A stretch of DNA of 64,000 nucleotides from Trochalopteron elliotii (Eukaryota > Chordata > Aves > Passeriformes > Leiothrichidae): the NCBI GenBank assembly GCA_024734555.1, contig JANPWX010000163.1:130142-194141 (forward strand), read 5' to 3'. Both the position numbers and the translations under genes were made by a program. The notes under the pieces were generated by a model. That model searched no databases. It worked only from the letters and a program-made list of their open reading frames with translations, and was not told the origin of the DNA. Below, piece by piece: positions 12,901 to 24,127 of this stretch (its first letter is position 1; every line of letters starts with the position of its first letter).

Positions 12901-15900
12901 TAGATATAAAAATGTATGTGGAGGACTCCTGAAGGTGACAGGGTGATAGAGTGTGCATTAAGAGAAATTCCTTCACATTAAAATAATTAGGCAAGAACAA
13001 AACCACAACTGTCTAGGTTTCAAGTTTGTAATGTCTCAACAGTGCTTTTAGTTTTGCTGGGATAAACACTATCTTTTCCTAAAAATACCTGCTAAGTTCC
13101 TCTTGTCTTTTCCATTACCACTACTACATGAATAAGAAGTTACTTCCTCAAACCTAAAAGCTGTGAATAAATAGGCCTCTGGTTCAAGTCAGCTGTGTCA
13201 GTAATGAAATCCATCTCCAAAACAGTTCTGTGGTTACAAGATGTGGAATTGGCAGGCAAAAAGACGTCTGCATAAGAAGAATTCTGTATGCAACTGCAAT
13301 GATGGTTTTTCTGGACACTGACCAATGCTTGTACCTTCCCAACACAAGAGAAAAGGGAAGAGCAACATTCACAATGGAAACTAACAAGACAGCAATTTTC
13401 TTTAGCAGTTGGTTTAACTGAATGAGTATGAATCAGCTTAAAAAAAGTTTGACAAACCATCACTCTCTCAGAGAACTTTTGGAACTATTTTCACCTGCAA
13501 CCAAATAAAAGGCAGTGCTGCTGATCCCTCTGCTCCTGCAGGACCTGCAACACTCCTTGCCTTCCTGTCAGATCAAGCGTTTGTGAAGCAGTATGAGGAG
13601 GCAGGCAAGGAACAGACCTGCTATTAAAAACAAGCTTTTCTCTTGCTAATTTAATGTTAACCTTGATCATTCTCCTCATCTGGCCCACCATGTAGCCAAA
13701 TATATGTACCAGAACATAGGAAGAATAAAAAAAGGAAAAATGGCTCTTTTTTTGGTGGCAATGCAAGCTTAATATCTTCACAAAACTATGGCCTCAGGCT
13801 AACATTTCAATGCTTGTTACTTTTGTTTTCCACTACTCTATTTGCTCCGTAACAGCCACTCATGTGACTGCATCTCTTGGTTTTCCTAAGGTCACTGGCC
13901 CTTTTTTATTAAAATAATTTCCTGGTGACTTCCTGACCTCTTATGAATTCCCAGAAGTAACTATGACCCTTGTCATTTGGGATAACACTATGCTAAGTCA
14001 GTAGTCTAACAGAGAATTCCTAGGTCTGAAAAACATCAAGTCTCATGATTGCAGTTGCAAAATGAAGCAAAAATGGCTGACATTGCATCTTGCAGCTTTT
14101 GCAGAGCTAGATACCAGACTCTATAGATCAGGGACATCTGGAATCTAGCAGGAGTCTAACAGAAGCCAGCACAAGGTACATCTGGTGCTAAATTTACAGT
14201 AATGAAACATGTCAGTACAGGACAAGACAATCAGCTTGGAAATACAAAGCAAATCCCTGAAATCTTTAAAGAGCTCTTAAAAATGGCATCAGGCTTGGAC
14301 GCATCATTAATAAAAATATTATCATAATATAATGAAGAAAGATATTAACAAATTGTGTTTCAAGTATTATGATGAATAGAATTCATGGGAAGTCAAAATA
14401 ATGCGGTATTAATCTGTGAATTGCCATAGTAGCATATTTTCAATGCTAGGCTGAGCACTCTGGGTGGAAAGCTGGTAAAATCTGGTCCCTAGACAAAACA
14501 GTATCAGAAACAGATTCTGGAGCAGCCAAGAGTTTCTTGGGGGAAAGCAGATACATCCTCAGCTGTCACAGTGGTGCCAGTGCTCTCTGGAAGCCTGTGG
14601 AACAGAGTGGCAGATGTACAAACATTCAGGCACAGAAGATGCTGCAGTAACAGCTGAAGTCATGAGGGCCTTCACCAGAGCAGTGCAGCCCAGACAGAGG
14701 CCCACGCCAGTGGCACTACACCCCTGCTGACTTCCACAATCACTCCCAGCTAATTTGGGCATCTGCAGGGGTCTGCTCCTCACCACGAGGAACTCTGCCC
14801 AGCCTCCACTTCTCTTTCTAAATAAAGTCGGCGCCGAAGTTAGGAAATAACTGCTCTTGCTGTGTGACAGATAATAATAACCCTTCATATCGCAATCCTG
14901 CGCTTGAGGCCAAGAATCAGCCACTTGTCAGCACTTCCACATTTCACTCCCTTGTCAAGCACAACCACCCCACCAATGAGCTTAGAAACCAACCATCAGC
15001 AGCAACATGCTTTGCATTTTTATAGAGGATGATTCTACAAATTAACAGCAAGAAAGGAACAGGCACAAACATGTATTTATAACTGAAAAGGGAATGCAAA
15101 AAGATATAATAGGAACTAATGCAAATGACTGGTGCATCTTAACTGTGAAATAACATTAGAAAACAGTGACATAACCATAAAAAATAGGGTAAACGGTACT
15201 ATACATCACAACCCAGGACTAATAACAGCACAGTGTCCCATGCTGTGTGCACCTTGATAATGGTAAGGTAGACTGTAGAGATGAAAATTCTGAAATAGGA
15301 CAAAACATGGATGAAGCACTCAATGAATAAAATTCAGGAAACTTCATACCAGTGGAAACAAGAAATATACCTTTGCAGGCAAACTATCTTGTTATTCAAG
15401 TTAGGGCACCTACATAATACAGGAATTCAAAAACTGAAAGACTAAATAGCTAAAAATGCCATCTTACTCAGGATAATCCAGGTCATGCATTGTCAACACT
15501 GTCTGATACCTCCATGTGTTCTTCTAATCCTGTTATAGCAAAACAAATTTCCCTAATTTCAGGGACTTTTAACCCGATGAACAGAAGTATTTCACACAGT
15601 GTGTGAAAAATAATTAAAATGAATGCAGCGACGAGTTTATTCCAGGCATGGTGCTTTATCAGAAGACTGTTTTTAAAGCATGTATCAATTCCTGAAAGTC
15701 AAATGTTTCATAGAATCTATCATATGTCATAAAAGAGCCCAAACGACGTGCCTTGTGGGCATAGCTTTCATCCAGTTTATTGCCACTTGCAGAGAACAGC
15801 AAAGCTCTGCTTAAACTACTCTGGAGATTGCATGCATGCACATGGGAGAGGGAGCAGGGCAAAAGCACAGGTGAAAAATACCTGGGCAAAATGCATTCAG

Positions 15901-17601
15901 AGTTAAAGCCCCTCCTCAGACACACACTGCCATCCAAACTCCCACAGGAAGCTGGCTCACAGAGGTCCCTTGGACAGCATCCTTCTGAGCAGAACTCTGC
16001 TCAGCTCTCCTAAACCACCCAAACACTGATGCTCCTTCCTATCAGCAGCCACAGTTCCTTTTTGCTATGTACATTTCTAGACACTTTCTGCAGAAGTTTG
16101 TTCCAACTTGGGTTTATAAACACCACTCCATCAGAAGAGGCAGGTCTTGAATAATAATTGTCGTTTCCTTCTGGTCCAAGTGGACAGAAATCAAAAGGTT
16201 TCCTACACTGGTGATTCAACAGCAACAGAATAAGTCACTTGATGCCAATGCAGACAGCACAAGTATGGAGCTTTTTTAAAAAAAGTACAAAGGCATATGT
16301 TTACAATAAACTTTCACCTAAAGCCACCAGAGGAGGGCTTAATGGATTAAAGAAGAAAAATCTCCTATCAATCATTTATCCAAATTATTTAGGCCTTCAA
16401 TTCATACTGCATGACACTGCAACTTGAAGGAGACTCAAGGGAAATGTTTACAGGCCCTGCTTCCCACCTACAGCCGCAGAAATCATTCAAAGGATTTTAT
16501 GGTTGTTCAGGAGCCAGAAAGCTTCAACTACCAGAGGATGCTGATTAGTGCTGTAACTTAGATAGCACAGACTACTCTTATCTACAGGCCATGGGAGAAG
16601 GATGTAAACAGCTGCACAGCCCCAATTCCAGCCCACAGGAAAGGTTAATACAAGTTCCTCATATCCTCACAATCAATGCAGGACCATCCCAGCTACCACC
16701 CAATCAAGCAAAGGTAAAGGAGCTCTGAAGTAAGGATCTGCCTGTCAGTGTGCTTGCACATTTACAGGGGCATATTTAACTTAGAAGTTATAAATTCATC
16801 AAGATTAACTGAAGAAACAAGAAAAGTGTTATTGACCCAGTTTAATGTGCACCTGCGAAATTTCAGAGCTCATGGAAAATATATTAACTTGCACAGTCAA
16901 AGTATATTCTCTAGACCCCAAATTTTCAGTCCAGATGGAGTTGTGTTCTATATTCCACAACAGCATGCCTGCATTTCTCCTCTGCTTGCATTGTCTCTAC
17001 CACAGAATAAGAAGTCCATCTCTCTCCTATCACAGCTGCCAGATGTGCCTCAGCACTGGGAAATACACCGAGATCCCAAAGTCTTGCTCCAAGGCTCAGC
17101 ATCAGGTGAACCACCCCGTTCACCTTCTGTTATTCCTTAATTACGGGTGAGAAGGGACAGGGGAGAAAGGCTGGTCGGCTAATTTTCAAATCAAGTTAGC
17201 CATGCTTTTCTCAGAAATCCCACACCACCCAGATAAAGGGCTAAAGGAGAACACACAGACAGCTCAGTCTACAGGGAAAGGTCAGGAACAGACCTCAAAG
17301 GCAGCAAGGCCTTGCTGGGTGCCAAGTGACTTATCCAACAGCACTGAGAAGGAGAGAACTGCTGGCAGCAGGGAGACATTTCTCTGCAGAACCTTGTGGA
17401 AAAATCAACAATCACTTTTGTGATGGAGAAACATAGTTTTGAGACAAGAGGAGATTTCATTGCTGTTGTTACTTCAACAACCAGCATATTTTATTGATTT
17501 TTGCATTCTTTAAAGGAGATTTCAATATAAATTTGAACAGAAAAACATTTTGCATCTGAGTTTGACAACACGTTTGCTCTTGACTAGTACGTTGTGGACA
17601 G

Positions 17602-17620
17602 TTATCACATATTGTGATAA
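17602..17620. repeat. Perfect inverted repeat, 8-bp arms
   Basis: TTATCACA (17602-17609) and TGTGATAA (17613-17620) are separated by TAT. It lies in AT-rich non-coding DNA. GATA-type cores (TTATC/GATAA) sit at both outer ends. Confidence 0.7.
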
Positions 17621-18368
17621 AAGTGAGCTTGCAAATGGCTCATACAAATGATAAATGATACACCTGACAATGTTATGTTTCAGGCATGTAAAATGTATAG
17701 CAAAGCATTAAGAAATGAAAAATATCCTTTAACTGATTAGACAAAAACTTTTCAGTGTTCATGAAAGAAAAGCTGCCACTCTCTAAACTGTTCTTCAACA
17801 GCATTTTTGCGTATGTGCCTAAATATAAATTACTTGCAAAAATACTTTCTTCTCCTTATTCTTTCAATGCTCTCTGTGGCCCTGTTCCACCACTTCACTT
17901 GCTCTCTCTCATTCTGTTCCTTAAAAATTCACTTGCCTCTGCTTTTTCATTGATACAAATATAATTCTGAGTCTAGGTTAAATAAAATAACCAACAAACT
18001 AAATGATGCCCACATCTGTTTCCATAACTACCTCCCTCTCTTTCATCTCAAAGCTGCTGAGGATGCTCAGCAGTGACTCCTCTCCCACATCTCTTTAGGC
18101 TCCATATGAAAAGGTCATCTTCTGCCTCTTCTCTGTCCTGCCCAGCATCCAACAGGATAAAATTAAATTCTAAACCATTGTCCCAATTTTCTTCATACCA
18201 ACCTCCCAGTTTCTAAATGCAGATCCAGATCTAAATGTTTTATTAAAACAAGTGTGCTCTGTCTGCAAGAAAACTGAAAACAGCCTGCTAGCAATTGCCC
18301 AAATATTGCATCATCTTTTGCATTACTCTTTTTTTTTCTAGTTCTCTGTTACCTTGTTTCATGCATAA

Positions 18369-18394
18369 TATATATACACACAGGTGTATATATA
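18369..18394. repeat. Perfect inverted repeat, 11-bp arms, 4-nt loop
   Basis: TATATATACAC (18369-18379) pairs with GTGTATATATA (18384-18394) around the loop ACAG. It looks like an alternating purine-pyrimidine microsatellite folded on itself and could extrude as a cruciform. It is about 180 bp from the much stronger hairpin at 18570. Confidence 0.8.
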
Positions 18395-18569
18395 GTCAGC
18401 TCCTTGATGCACTGGCTGTGCTTTGGTTCAGTCCTTCCCAGCATGGTCCATAAATGGGATTCCTAAAGCTAAGTCTATGACACACAAGACAGCCACTGAG
18501 GCAAACGGATGTGCAGAGGACAGAATTAATCTGGAATTTCACTTCAAACCCAGAGTGATTCCTATTTCT

Positions 18570-18607
18570 TGTTTCTATAGGCTGTTCCTGCACAGTCTAT
18601 AGAAACA
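18570..18607. repeat. Near-perfect 16-bp stem, 6-nt loop hairpin
   Basis: The arm at 18570-18585 (TGTTTCTATAGGCTGT) pairs with 18592-18607 (ACAGTCTATAGAAACA) across all 16 positions; one pair is G-T (18581 with 18596). The loop is TCCTGC. A further T-G pair is possible outside. The stem is too short for a typical animal pre-miRNA, and flanking pairing soon fails. A role is unknown. It may be a quasi-palindrome made by templated replication error. Confidence 0.85.
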
Positions 18608-19025
18608 GTGCCATGATACAGTCTCATGATACTAACATGCCACACCAGTGGATGGATCCAACTACGCAAAATTGCAGAAAATAAGTCAGGGCTCAGCATT
18701 CATGCACTTTGAGGACTACAAGAAAGGAGTAATTGAAAAGAAAGGGCAGGCAATTAGGGTAAAAAAACGATGGGGGGGGCACTGCACAGTAAATAATGAA
18801 TAAGAAACAATCTCCTGGAATAAAATACTGGAATCTGGATAAATTATGAAACCTTAACTGAATTACTGGGCACCAAATGACCATAACACAGGAAAAGAAA
18901 TTTAGATTTTATATATCTCAAGTCATTATTTAAATTGAACTCATGAGCAAGACGTGCTCGAAAAGAATGAGTGAGCACCCATTCCACTCTTGCCAAGAAG
19001 ACAGCACTGAGATGTTTCTTCCAGG

Positions 19026-19071
<46 letters not shown>
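19026..19071. repeat. Poly(A) tract of 46 bases
   Basis: The tract is 46 uninterrupted A residues. No AATAAA lies in the 30 bases upstream, and no retrocopied gene or flanking target-site duplication can be recognised, so I treat it as a mononucleotide repeat. Its exact length in a draft assembly is uncertain. Translated frames across it are artefacts. Confidence 0.9.
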
Positions 19072-19074
<3 letters not shown>

Positions 19075-19245
19075 CATCAATGACACAACCACATGTCCAG
19101 CACAGACTGGTGTCTTCTCCTGCCTCTTTGAACTGAAAGCAATGACTTCTTCCAGGGCAGTGTAGCTTACCTAAATACTGGGATAATTTTCACCGTTATT
19201 TTCAAAAAACAGTACTTTTAAAGGAAATGTGTATTATCTGATACA

Positions 19246-19263
19246 CTGCATATGCATATGCAG
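19246..19263. promoter_or_regulatory. 18-bp perfect palindrome resembling POU (MORE) sites
   Basis: CTGCATATGCATATGCAG is its own reverse complement with no spacer. On each strand it contains ATGCATATGCAG, which differs from the described palindromic Oct-factor element ATGCATATGCAT at one base. Binding by Oct1/Oct4-type dimers is therefore plausible. Function is inferred from the motif only. Confidence 0.35.
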
Positions 19264-20030
19264 ATATGGTATTTAAACTCAAAGAATAAATATTTTGCAC
19301 ATTCATGTTTCCTGTGCCATTAATTTTTTATGTCTCTTTTTGGGTTGGTGTCATATGTTGCATGCATATTTTAACCTTAACAGGCTGAGCAGTATGTTCT
19401 TGTGCATATTTGTGTAAACTGTATACTGATTATATACCAATTAGCTGATCTTAAAAATGAAAGGGATTTTTTTTCCCTGCTAGCAATAATTCCTCTGAAG
19501 CTGGCAGTATTTGCAAGGGAACACCAAAGTCTGTCAGTGGAGAAGGCATGAATGTGTAAACAGCAGAAGAATAATCCAGAAAAAGAAAGATCAATGCCTT
19601 CAAACTTACTGTGTTTGAAAGGAAAACCAAAGCTGAGTGTACTGAGGGTCAGACACCTCATCAAACACGATGAAGGCAGTCACTTGCGCTTCTTGGTAAT
19701 AAAATATTTTATGAAAAAGGTTCTGAAGTTTGCCTTTCTGTTGAAAAATACGACCAGAATCACAGCTTACATAGACTATTTAATATAAGATTCAGAGAAG
19801 CCAACAGCTTGTGTTTCTAATAAATAGGGTGCTTTTTATATCCAAACAATCAAAAAACTATTGAACAAAATGATAAAGCATTTTTGTTGCAAAATACTTT
19901 TCCCGTTTCTCTAATTTACAAAAATGGACTTAAATCTCAGTTTTGCATACAACAGTTTAGTTATTTATTTCTAAATTAAACCTATTATATCATCAAACCT
20001 TTTTACACAAAACTTCCCTTTTAGCATTGC

Positions 20031-20038
20031 ATGCAAAT
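20031..20038 (+). promoter_or_regulatory. Consensus octamer ATGCAAAT
   Basis: An exact match to the POU-domain octamer ATGCAAAT, set in an imperfect palindrome (AGCATTGCATGCAAATGCT, 20023-20041). Eight-base matches occur by chance in 64 kb, so this is only a candidate site. Its proximity (0.8 kb) to the MORE-like palindrome adds a little interest. Confidence 0.2.
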
Positions 20039-21995
20039 GCTCTCTGTTATTTAAAGTAGGCTGGAAGGTAAATTAAATAATTCTCAAGAGAACCAGAAAA
20101 AACTTTCCTTGCATTCAGTATTTGGCTTTGATTGAGAACATGTAACACGTGATAAACTGTTCCAGATTTGCTGGCTCAATGCAGCCTGCAATTACAGTTT
20201 ATAGAAAACAAATATATCTGACAAGGCAATATATCTTTGCCTCAAATATGTTTACTCATATAACAAGTGTTGTTAGTTTACTTACAAAATACAGTCTATC
20301 AGTTCCAGTTTTGCAACTTGACCTGAGCAAGTGGGCTCTTATTCCCAGACAACCAAAACAGCACAATGAATAATATACTTAAAAACAGGATACTCAAAAA
20401 TCAGAACAAAACAAGTCTAAAATAAGCCATGGACATTTAACACTTAAAGCTTATTGAAGGCACGTTTCCATTATGCCCCTTTATACCTGAATGAAGCTGA
20501 ATTTATGACAGATCTGACACAGTTGCAGAACTCTGGATCTGTTTTTAGATTTTAAAAGTCACCTTAGAAGAGATGGAATTTCACCATGCTGGAAAAGCAT
20601 TTAAGGAAAAAAAAAATCTTTCAGTGTTTATCTGTTCCAAGACCTGGTTGTAATTTTCTTATGTTATTAAATAACTGCAACAATAGCAATAATTTTGCTT
20701 TTTTCAAACAATCTGAAAATGTTCTCAGGGAAGAAAAGGCTTTCCCACCCTGCTATTACCGAAGTGCAACAATGCCAATCCTAAATAGAAAAATATCTAT
20801 TTTTAAATATTTTTTTAAATGTCAGCTTTATAAATGTTTTAGAACAATAGTTCTATATGCCAACAAAAAAAAATCTGAAGCAGGGAAAAGTTATACTCAA
20901 AGACCCACTCATGGTGAGGAAAGGATTTTCTTGGCTTATGAACTATAGGAAGAAGCAAAAGAACAATCTCTCCCAGTTTCTGGCAATGAGTATGCAAACC
21001 AACAAGCATCTGACATTCCTGCAGCTTCAGCCAGGTGCCTCAGTGCCTTTTTCCCTAGACAGGGCTAACACTGCAGCACCTGAAGCACCCATCAAACCAG
21101 CCTAGAGCTGCTGCAGCCCTGGGAACAGCCAGGGAAAGCACAAGGTCATCCTGCTTCCCCAACCCTGTCCCTACACTCCAGCAAATGGTCCTTTCCTGAG
21201 ACTTTCAGAGGTGAAGCATGAACCCCCTGCAGTGCTAAATTAAAATTCTCAGTTTCCAGGATGTCAACTGCCATCATTACCATGCTGGAATAGATCTCAG
21301 CATCTTAATGAGGCAGGTATAAACCAGGTTTTGCCAACAGGCAGCCTAAGGCAGAGACACCTGAAATACATGGAAGTTACTCATAAATCTGGATATGTCG
21401 CTGCAATAAATCAGAAAAAATAAAGACCTGCCTATCTGAAAAATCAATACATATTAAAATAGCTGACCTAGGAAGGTAAGTGTGGTAATTTGGCCAGCAG
21501 CTTAAGTGCTTTAGCAAAAGTTCCATAGCAACTCTGTGGCAGATCTAGAAAATAACCCCATTATTTCTTATATGTAGCCCTGACTTCTAGATCGTACTTA
21601 CAACCCTGTAAAGAGAGGAAAAAAAAAAAAACAACACAAATACATCCAGGCCAGGTGCAACAGCATTTCCTAAATTATGTCCACCACAACAGTGGTCACT
21701 ACTGTTTGTTTCCATTAGGTCACTAATACCTGTGGTCAACAAGAAACATTAAAGGATGAGACATATTCTGGTTTTACTGCCCACAGCGAAAAGCAGAAAA
21801 AATCAAATCCTTCCATATCCTCTTGGCCTTTGTAACAAAAACCTGAATGATTCACAAATGGTAACATACAACCAGTTGTAACTCTCACTATGTAATGGAA
21901 GTAATATCCCAGGGAGGCTACTGCTGGCGGGGTTACACCAACTTTAATTTGTTCTTATGCTACATGTGTAATCCAAAGCAGTAACACCCATTACT

Positions 21996-22180
21996 GTTGT
22001 GGTTTAACCTCAGTCAGCAAATAAATAGCATGCAGCCAGTTATTTCAATTTACACCAATTTTATTATTAGAACCCCAAATTTCAATACAGTACTTAGAAA
22101 TAATTAGCACAAAAAAATCTCGGGATCTAAAGTTGGATCCAAAACACCTTTTTTAGTTCAGAAATTCATTCTTTTCCTCT
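21996..22180. mobile_element. Possible degenerate avian retroviral LTR fragment
   Basis: The segment beginning TGTTGTGGTTTAACC at about 21996 and continuing through CAG-C-GCAA and GCAGCC (to about 22040) resembles a terminal end of a solo LTR family common in birds. The following AT-rich part fits the same family loosely, and the far end is not identifiable. No retroviral genes are present. Orientation and right boundary are uncertain. The call rests on recalled family sequence. Confidence 0.35.
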
Positions 22181-24126
22181 TAGTTACTTAGATGTTTCTT
22201 ACAAATAACTTAGCTATTTTCCTTGAATACCGCTGTTGGACACTTGTCAATATTTCTCAAGGAAAAACTCTCTACAAGCCAGAAGCCCAAGAGGCCAATC
22301 TTCTTCTCCTCTAAATGTAAATGTTTGTTAAAGTGTTGACACTTAAATTTAGGCCAACCAAGTCAAGTAGTAAAACTACACAATGTAACACCACAGCAGT
22401 AGAATAGCACTTATCATCTTCTTGGTAATGAAAAAAAATGCAGCAGCACGGAATGCTTTACTTCCTTATCACTGGATCTGCTCTGAAGTTGCAAGCAGCA
22501 GGATTACATTGCCCAAGCAAATAAATAATACTGCCTACCATTTTCACTGCTGAACAGCGGCTAAAGACCTTTAGATGCATCCCTGACCTCCTCACTTCCT
22601 AACAACAAAGAGGAAAAAAGGAAACAAACCAACCAAGGAACCAAACACAAACACCCTGTATCCTCTTTCATGCCCTTCAGGTCACATTCTGTGATCAGTA
22701 AACAGATTGAGTTAGGATTTAATAAAAATCTCAGGGCAAGAACACTTGAAGAAAAAAACACCCATGGCACCCTCTTCAGTACAATATGGCAACATTTTCC
22801 ACGAGGAGACTGGCCACATAGATCTTAGAAAATTCTTTCTGAACACAGCGTAACTATTTGCTCAGCTGCCCACACTTAAACAAGGCTACTGTGGCACCAA
22901 GCTCAAACTGATCCTAGGAAAAATAAGGGGAAGCTCTCTTGGCCTTGTGCTCCGTGCATCCTTGGCTGTGCTGCCAGATCATGGCCTCCTGCACCTGCTT
23001 TTTCTGCAGCAATGGAATTGGCTGTGGAGAAGCAGCTGAGATGAACAGTGCACCAACCCTGACACCATGTACAGGTGGCCATGAGAAGTGCAATCCCCAC
23101 CAATGAAGTCCAATCCTAATATGAAATCTGCTACTTCCAAACCTCACCCCTACCTCAACTTACAGGTCTTCATGTCAGACTTTGCTTTTCTCTTTTCAGG
23201 AAATGCGAGGTTTTGTATTCTTCAGCTAGAGACAGAAAAATCTTTTTCTCCTGAATCCTTTAAAGCTTCTAGCCAGAGGGAAGAAAGAGGAGGAGAAAGT
23301 GCTCTAAGAATCATATTTGGAGTGCTATCCCCTTGTGACTGAACCAAATCTCTGCATCTGCCACAGCTATTAGCTGTCTCCAAATAGCAGCTGAAGCAAT
23401 ATGGAACAAACTTGGTCCCTAGATAATTTCCCAACTACTCATATGGCTCTGTATAGCAGCCATGAAAAATAGTAATTCTTAGTAATTTAATTCTGCCTTT
23501 GCTTGAAAACCTATGACCCAAAGCAGAAATTGTTGGACGTGTCTCCAGATTCAAGATGACACTGCAAGCTCAAAAGTTTTCTGAGATTTATTTCCAATCT
23601 TTTCTTTCAGAGGACATCAATCCTTGCAAAAGAAGTAGAGATTCTGCTTCACATTTTAAAGGAAGTCATACATTTTGCAAAAATTATTAATTCTTCTTCA
23701 CTTGCAGTTTTAAACCTTGAGTATAAGACTTCTACTGAAACTGCAGCTCAAATAAAATGTCAGCTGATAATACATAAGAGGAAATGTCCATAACAGTCCT
23801 AACAGTATAGAAGACATGCCAAAATGGAAATTACATTATGGCAATGATTAATGACAGCAGATTATTCTGTATAAGACAGCAAGCAAGAAACTGTCCAGTG
23901 AATTCTGCAGAAAAAATTACTGTTCATCTCTTGCACGGAGCCAATTGTCCTTCTACAAACAGGAGCATAAACGTAACCTAAAGAAAAATCCTGCCCTTAT
24001 ATTGAAAATTTTTTGTTTTGTTCTGGTATTCCTGAAAGCAGGGCAGGGAGCTAGGGAATGAGACAGAAGATTTGGAGACTTTCATTTTAGCAACCCAAAA
24101 CCCTACATAGGAATCTGCATTGGGAG

Positions 24127-24127
24127 N
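24127..24127. other. Undetermined base (N)
   Basis: The only ambiguous base in the window (TGGGAGNGCA). It indicates a polished or draft assembly rather than finished sequence, and it has no biological meaning. Confidence 0.99.

Larger units (their letters stand above)
9761..19025. other. Unique non-coding DNA
   Basis: No recognisable gene. The longest frame here (minus, 10175-10705, 176 codons) gives a protein with no domain I know. A GC-richer patch at about 14560-14920 contains the palindrome TCGGCGCCGA (14828-14837) and a 121-codon minus frame without recognisable features. The hairpins at 17602 and 18369-18607 are listed separately. A run of eight G lies at 18772-18779. Confidence 0.55.
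19072..21995. other. Unique non-coding DNA
   Basis: No gene is recognised. The stretch contains the palindrome at 19246-19263, a consensus octamer at 20031-20038 and ordinary AT-rich sequence. Short open frames (up to 120 codons) show no domain. A strong-looking 5' splice site, AAGGTAAGT, occurs at 21474-21482, but I find no convincing acceptor with an open frame upstream. Confidence 0.55.

Noticed and set aside
14559..14924. 121-codon minus frame in a GC-richer patch
   Set aside because: No domain, and the frame is explained by lower local stop density. Kept only as a remark in the region entry.
16748..17140. 130-codon plus frame that looked somewhat protein-like
   Set aside because: No recognisable family, and two other long frames overlap it on both strands, which points to a locally stop-poor region.
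18900..19071. Processed retrogene with poly(A) tail
   Set aside because: No AATAAA near the tract, no open frame or known mRNA similarity upstream, and no target-site duplication seen.
18844..19165. Reading frames with poly-Phe or poly-Lys runs
   Set aside because: They are translations of the 46-base A tract.
21420..21482. Exon ending at the strong donor AAGGTAAGT (21474-21482)
   Set aside because: The plausible upstream acceptors give segments with stops in all frames.
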